A DNA stretch of 56,544 nucleotides, taken from Oscillospiraceae bacterium (GTDB lineage: Bacteria; Bacillota; Clostridia; Oscillospirales; Acutalibacteraceae). Below are positions 53,093 through 56,544 of the stretch, in pieces (the first letter of the stretch is position 1; the number at the start of each line of letters is the position of its first letter). The stretch is from the NCBI GenBank assembly GCA_015066205.1, contig SVOV01000013.1:1-56544 (forward strand), read 5' to 3'. The notes beneath the pieces were generated by a model that ran no database searches, was not told where the DNA came from, and worked only from the letters and a program-made list of their open reading frames with translations. The position numbers and the translations under genes are program-made.

Positions 53093-54314
53093 TAAAATCC
53101 TCTTTTCTGATACGGTTCACACATTCTTTGAAGCATTCAATAACATATTCAACATCATCATCAGACAATCTTGTATGAAGAGGTAAAGTCACCTCATTTT
53201 CAAAAAAACCAAAAGCATTCGGATAATCTGATATATCAAATCCGATATCTTTATAAGCAGTCATCATAGGTAAAGGCTTATAATGAACATTACAGGCCAC
53301 TCCAAGCTCTGCCATTGATTCAATAATTCTATTTCTCTGCTCGGCGGAAAAACCGGGTATTCTCGTAATATAAAGATGACCTGAACTGCGAAAATCTTTT
53401 CCACTGTGCTCAAGGTGCTTAACATTTATTGAATCGCACAAAGAATCATACTTATTTATTATCTCTCTTCTTCTTTCAAGCAAGGACTCATATCTGTCAA
53501 GCTGTTTAAGTCCCAGTGCAGCTGCAATATCTGTCATATTACATTTATACCAGGCTCCGACAATATCGTATTCCCAAGCACCTGCTTTGGTTTTTGCTAA
53601 TGCATCCTTTGACTGACCGTGAAGACTGTACAGCTGAAACATTTTGTATATTTCATTATTATCAATTCCCTGAATACTGCGCCACACTGCAGCACCGCCT
53701 TCAGCAGTTGTGAAATTTTTTACTGCATGGAATGAAAAAGAAGAAAAATCAGCAATATTTCCCGCATAAACTCCATTTTTATGAGCACCGAGAGAATGAG
53801 CACAATCAGCTATTACGGCAAAACGACCAAGCGCACTCTGTATTCTGTTAGAAGGAACAAATATGTTTTTATACTTTTCTGCAAGATAAAAAGCCTTATT
53901 ATAGTCAGCAATAATACCTGCAAGATCAACAAGGATAACCGCTTTAGTTTTTGAACTTATTTTTCTTTCAAGAGCTGAAAAATCAACATCAGTTGAATCC
54001 GGTAAAGAGTCAACCATAACAGGCGTAGCACCTACATGAATCACTGGCGAGCAGGTTGCGGTGTATGTATAAGCGGGGACAATGACCTCATCTCCGGGGC
54101 CGATTCCGAGGATTCTGAGATTAAGCTCGAGAGCTGCAGTAGCAGAATTAAGGCATACTGCCATATCCGTACCGCAGTACTGAGCAAGTTTCTTTTCGAG
54201 CTCTTTTGTTCTGGGACCTGTTGTTATCCATCCTGAACGAAGAGCCTCACAAACCTCATTAATATCCTCATCTCTTATATCGGGAGGACTGAAAGGAATA
54301 TTTCTGATTGACAT
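53085..54314 (-). CDS. DegT/DnrJ/EryC1-family sugar aminotransferase (PglE/WcfR-like)
   Basis: The protein has 409 residues from ATG 54314. SGWITTGPRTKELEKKLA, NSATAALEL, VIVPAYTYTATCSPV, ADCAHSLGAH and SFHAVKNFTTAEGG (the PLP lysine) match PLP-dependent nucleotide-sugar aminotransferases. It should aminate C4 of the 4-keto sugar made by the dehydratase upstream. No PglD-type acetyltransferase is seen in the window, so the amine may stay free. Confidence 0.9.
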   Translation of the reverse strand: MSIRNIPFSPPDIRDEDINEVCEALRSGWITTGPRTKELEKKLAQYCGTDMAVCLNSATAALELNLRILGIGPGDEVIVPAYTYTATCSPVIHVGATPVMVDSLPDSTDVDFSALERKISSKTKAVILVDLAGIIADYNKAFYLAEKYKNIFVPSNRIQSALGRFAVIADCAHSLGAHKNGVYAGNIADFSSFSFHAVKNFTTAEGGAAVWRSIQGIDNNEIYKMFQLYSLHGQSKDALAKTKAGAWEYDIVGAWYKCNMTDIAAALGLKQLDRYESLLERRREIINKYDSLCDSINVKHLEHSGKDFRSSGHLYITRIPGFSAEQRNRIIESMAELGVACNVHYKPLPMMTAYKDIGFDISDYPNAFGFFENEVTLPLHTRLSDDDVEYVIECFKECVNRIRKEDFNA

Positions 54315-54324
54315 ATCTTTACCT

Positions 54325-56310
54325 TCACTTATTATTATTTGGTTTATAGGTCGGAACCATTTCACAGACCATATCAATTATATTATCACTGTTTTCATAA
54401 GCAGCAAGCATCAATTCTTTTAATTGCTTTTGGAAAGAAACAGGTTCAAAAGGAATAGGCTTTCCGATAAAAATCAGTTCATTAGGTGTTTTTTTAAGAC
54501 CTTCTTCTGCCTTAAGCATTTCTTCATAAAGCTTTTCACCGGGACGAAGCCCCGTATATTCAATTTTAATATCAATATCAGGCTTGAAACCCGAAAGTCT
54601 GATAAGATTTCTTGCCAATGTATCGATCTTAACCGGTGAGCCCATATCGAGAACAAATATTTCACCGCCGTTAGCATATGCTCCTGCAGTAAGAACAAGG
54701 GACACTGCCTCGGGAATTGTCATAAAGTATCGAATGATCTCGGGATGAGTTACTTTAACCGGACCGCCGTTTTTGATCTGCTCCATAAAAATGGGAACAA
54801 CAGAGCCGTTTGATCCGAGGACATTCCCGAATCTGACAGCAACAAATTCAGTTACAGGCATTTCGGTCAATTTAGCAGAATACTGAGAATCAAGCTCTTT
54901 TTCGTAATGGGTAAATATCTTAGGCAGATCATTATATTTACCTTCCTTGATACAATTATGAAATACTGTCATAACCATTTCACAAAGATGCTTACTTGCT
55001 CCCATAATATTTGTAGGATTAACAGCCTTATCTGTGCTTATAAGAACGAATCTCTTACATTTATATACCATTGCGGCATATGCAGTTTTATATGTACCGA
55101 TAACATTATTTTTAATAGCTTCACAAGGACTGTCCTCCATTAGAGGAACATGCTTATGAGCAGCTGCATGATACACGATATCAGGATGATATTTACTGAA
55201 AACATGGTCAAGTCGTCTTGAATCACGAACAGAACCGATTAAAACAGTAAGGTCAAGCTCGGGATAAGCATTTTTCAGTTCCTGCTCAATTGCATATGCA
55301 TTATTTTCATAAATATCGAAGATAATGAGTCTTGCAGGACTTTGCTTTGCTACCTGACGGCATAATTCACTTCCGATAGATCCTCCGCCGCCTGTTACAA
55401 GAATAGTTTTTCCCTGAAGCATTTCAAACACTTCAGTCATATCAGATCTTATCGGATCTCTGCCTAAAAGGTCTTCAACCGATATATCTGCCATATTACC
55501 TACCGTAATATTTGTATTAATTGCCTGGAAAAGACTGGGAAGATTCTTTAATTCACAATCAGTTTCACTGCAGATGTTTATAATATCTCTGATATCCTCT
55601 TTAGGAGCACTGGGTATTGCAATAAGAATTTTACTTATGTTAAGCTTTTCAACATTAAGCAGAATATCATTTCGACCGCCGACGACAGGAATTCCGTCAA
55701 TATATCTGCCGTGAACAAGTGTGTTATCGTCAATAAAACAAACGACCTTATCAGAATTATGTACATCCTTTTCGATGCTTCTCGCTATCTGTTGACCTGC
55801 ATTTCCTGCACCGATTACCATTACACGGCCTGTAATTTTGTTTTCATAAATATCCTTGATCTTGTTTACCTCAAGGAGCAATAATCTATAAGAAAAGCGA
55901 ACAGTAACCAGCATCAGAAGCTGAAGACAGGCTCCCCAGATATAATAAGAAATCGGCATTCTGCAGAAGAAAACAGTAATTGCAGCAGCATGCAGCGCAG
56001 ATGAAATCACACTTCCTACAGCAGTTCTTATAAGCTCATTAAAGCTGGCAAAACGCCAAACACTGTGATACATTCTGAACGCCCAAAAGGTAACAATACA
56101 AATTAAAGTATAAAACGGTGCAAAGGAAGCATAAGCCTCAAAATAATTGTCGGGAATTCCTGAAAAAACTCCGTCAAAGCGTACCCATAATGCTATCAGA
56201 TACGCAAGATTAACGGCAATGCAGTCAAATACTATCAAAAAAGCTGCAATAAGATGCCATTTTTCCATTCTGATCCTTATTTTAGTTTTGCTTTTTTTAA
56301 TTTTATTCAT
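54325..56310 (-). CDS. Membrane-bound UDP-GlcNAc 4,6-dehydratase (PglF/CapD/WbpM type)
   Basis: The protein has 661 residues. Four N-terminal membrane helices (to about 150) precede a first Rossmann region (VMVIGAGNAGQQIA) and a catalytic SDR domain (TGGGGSIGSELCRQ, STDKAVNPTNIMGASK, VRFGNVLGSNGSVVP). It is a retaining 4,6-dehydratase giving UDP-2-acetamido-4-keto-2,4,6-trideoxyglucose. GAGG lies six bases upstream of the ATG, next to the stop of the ABC gene. Confidence 0.92.
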   Translation of the reverse strand: MNKIKKSKTKIRIRMEKWHLIAAFLIVFDCIAVNLAYLIALWVRFDGVFSGIPDNYFEAYASFAPFYTLICIVTFWAFRMYHSVWRFASFNELIRTAVGSVISSALHAAAITVFFCRMPISYYIWGACLQLLMLVTVRFSYRLLLLEVNKIKDIYENKITGRVMVIGAGNAGQQIARSIEKDVHNSDKVVCFIDDNTLVHGRYIDGIPVVGGRNDILLNVEKLNISKILIAIPSAPKEDIRDIINICSETDCELKNLPSLFQAINTNITVGNMADISVEDLLGRDPIRSDMTEVFEMLQGKTILVTGGGGSIGSELCRQVAKQSPARLIIFDIYENNAYAIEQELKNAYPELDLTVLIGSVRDSRRLDHVFSKYHPDIVYHAAAHKHVPLMEDSPCEAIKNNVIGTYKTAYAAMVYKCKRFVLISTDKAVNPTNIMGASKHLCEMVMTVFHNCIKEGKYNDLPKIFTHYEKELDSQYSAKLTEMPVTEFVAVRFGNVLGSNGSVVPIFMEQIKNGGPVKVTHPEIIRYFMTIPEAVSLVLTAGAYANGGEIFVLDMGSPVKIDTLARNLIRLSGFKPDIDIKIEYTGLRPGEKLYEEMLKAEEGLKKTPNELIFIGKPIPFEPVSFQKQLKELMLAAYENSDNIIDMVCEMVPTYKPNNNK

Positions 56311-56318
56311 AAACTACC

Positions 56319-56544
56319 TCATTGACATTGTGTCATTTCGCCGTTATTGCTGATTTTGTACACTCTGTCACAATACTTAAGCATACTTTCTCTATGCGTT
56401 GTAATAATACAGATTTTTGCAGGATTTTTAACCATAATATTATTAAGGACCGCAGTTTCCGTTTCTACATCAAGAGCAGATGTTGCTTCATCCATAAGAA
56501 TAATGCGTGATTCTCTTAAAAGTGCTCTTGCAATCGAAATTCTT
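56319..56544 (-). CDS. ABC transporter ATPase, C-terminal 74 residues (cut by window edge)
   Basis: The reverse complement encodes RISIARALLRESRIILMDEATSALDVETE, running from the end of the signature region through Walker B and the D-loop, then the switch histidine in IITTHRESMLKYCDRVYKI. This is an exporter-type (MsbA/flippase-like) ATPase. Its stop is 9 bp before the dehydratase gene, so it belongs to the locus or ends the gene block upstream of it. Confidence 0.88.
   Translation of the reverse strand, partial: RISIARALLRESRIILMDEATSALDVETETAVLNNIMVKNPAKICIITTHRESMLKYCDRVYKISNNGEMTQCQ

Overview
The window looks like part of the chromosome of a low-GC, spore-forming Clostridia member, probably an Oscillospirales/Ruminococcaceae-type gut bacterium. 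This is inferred from spoVAC/spoVAD, a YerC-type TrpR-like regulator, LytR-CpsA-Psr (LCP) wall chemistry, strong GGAGG ribosome binding sites and TTGACA/TATAAT promoters. No 16S or other marker is present to fix the taxon. I saw no insertion sequence, phage gene or CRISPR array.

Positions 1-9900 are mostly housekeeping. They hold a cut tRNA-Asp and a tRNA-Val, the minus-strand unit yerC-like / methyltransferase / hslO, the plus-strand unit metG-tatD-small ORF, DUF896 with a histidine phosphatase, and an XRE regulator. A sporulation unit follows (spoVAC, spoVAD and an unlisted 52-residue membrane ORF where spoVAE usually sits), then rpsF-ssb-rpsR.

Positions 9900-21000 form an accessory island that may act on lipids or glycolipids. 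It has an exported metallophosphoesterase and an exported lipase-like alpha/beta hydrolase (one operon), two sialidase-fold proteins on opposite strands, a GtrA-like membrane protein, and three tandem paralogues of the neutral-ceramidase fold. The paralogues keep the zinc-site pattern (HxH, H, E, Y) but not the usual GD[V]SPN nucleophile motif, and only the third has a signal peptide. This is the best candidate for an undescribed system: a predicted route for opening sialylated glycosphingolipids or a related amide lipid.

Positions 21000-26930 carry small enzymes (methyltransferase, P-loop kinase-like, two GNATs), a GH3-family adenylating enzyme paired with an MFS transporter, and an orphan ~130-nt transcription unit.

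Positions 26930-56544 are one long, densely packed minus-strand locus for a cell-surface polysaccharide. Read 5'->3' on the minus strand it has an ABC exporter fragment, a PglF-type dehydratase, a DegT aminotransferase, a PglC-type initiating transferase, a GT4, a UDP-HexNAc dehydrogenase and a 4-epimerase. Then come a GT4, a split Wzy-like polymerase, seven more GT4/GT2 genes plus a GT-A gene, DUF1919, a TupA-like ATP-grasp protein and a Wzm/Wzt-type ABC exporter. CapE-CapG-CapF (UDP-L-FucNAc synthesis), a nucleotidyltransferase-fold protein and an LCP ligase close the locus. The sugar genes predict a 4-amino-4,6-dideoxy sugar, a HexNAc uronic acid and L-FucNAc, a set that could give a zwitterionic polymer attached to peptidoglycan by the LCP enzyme.
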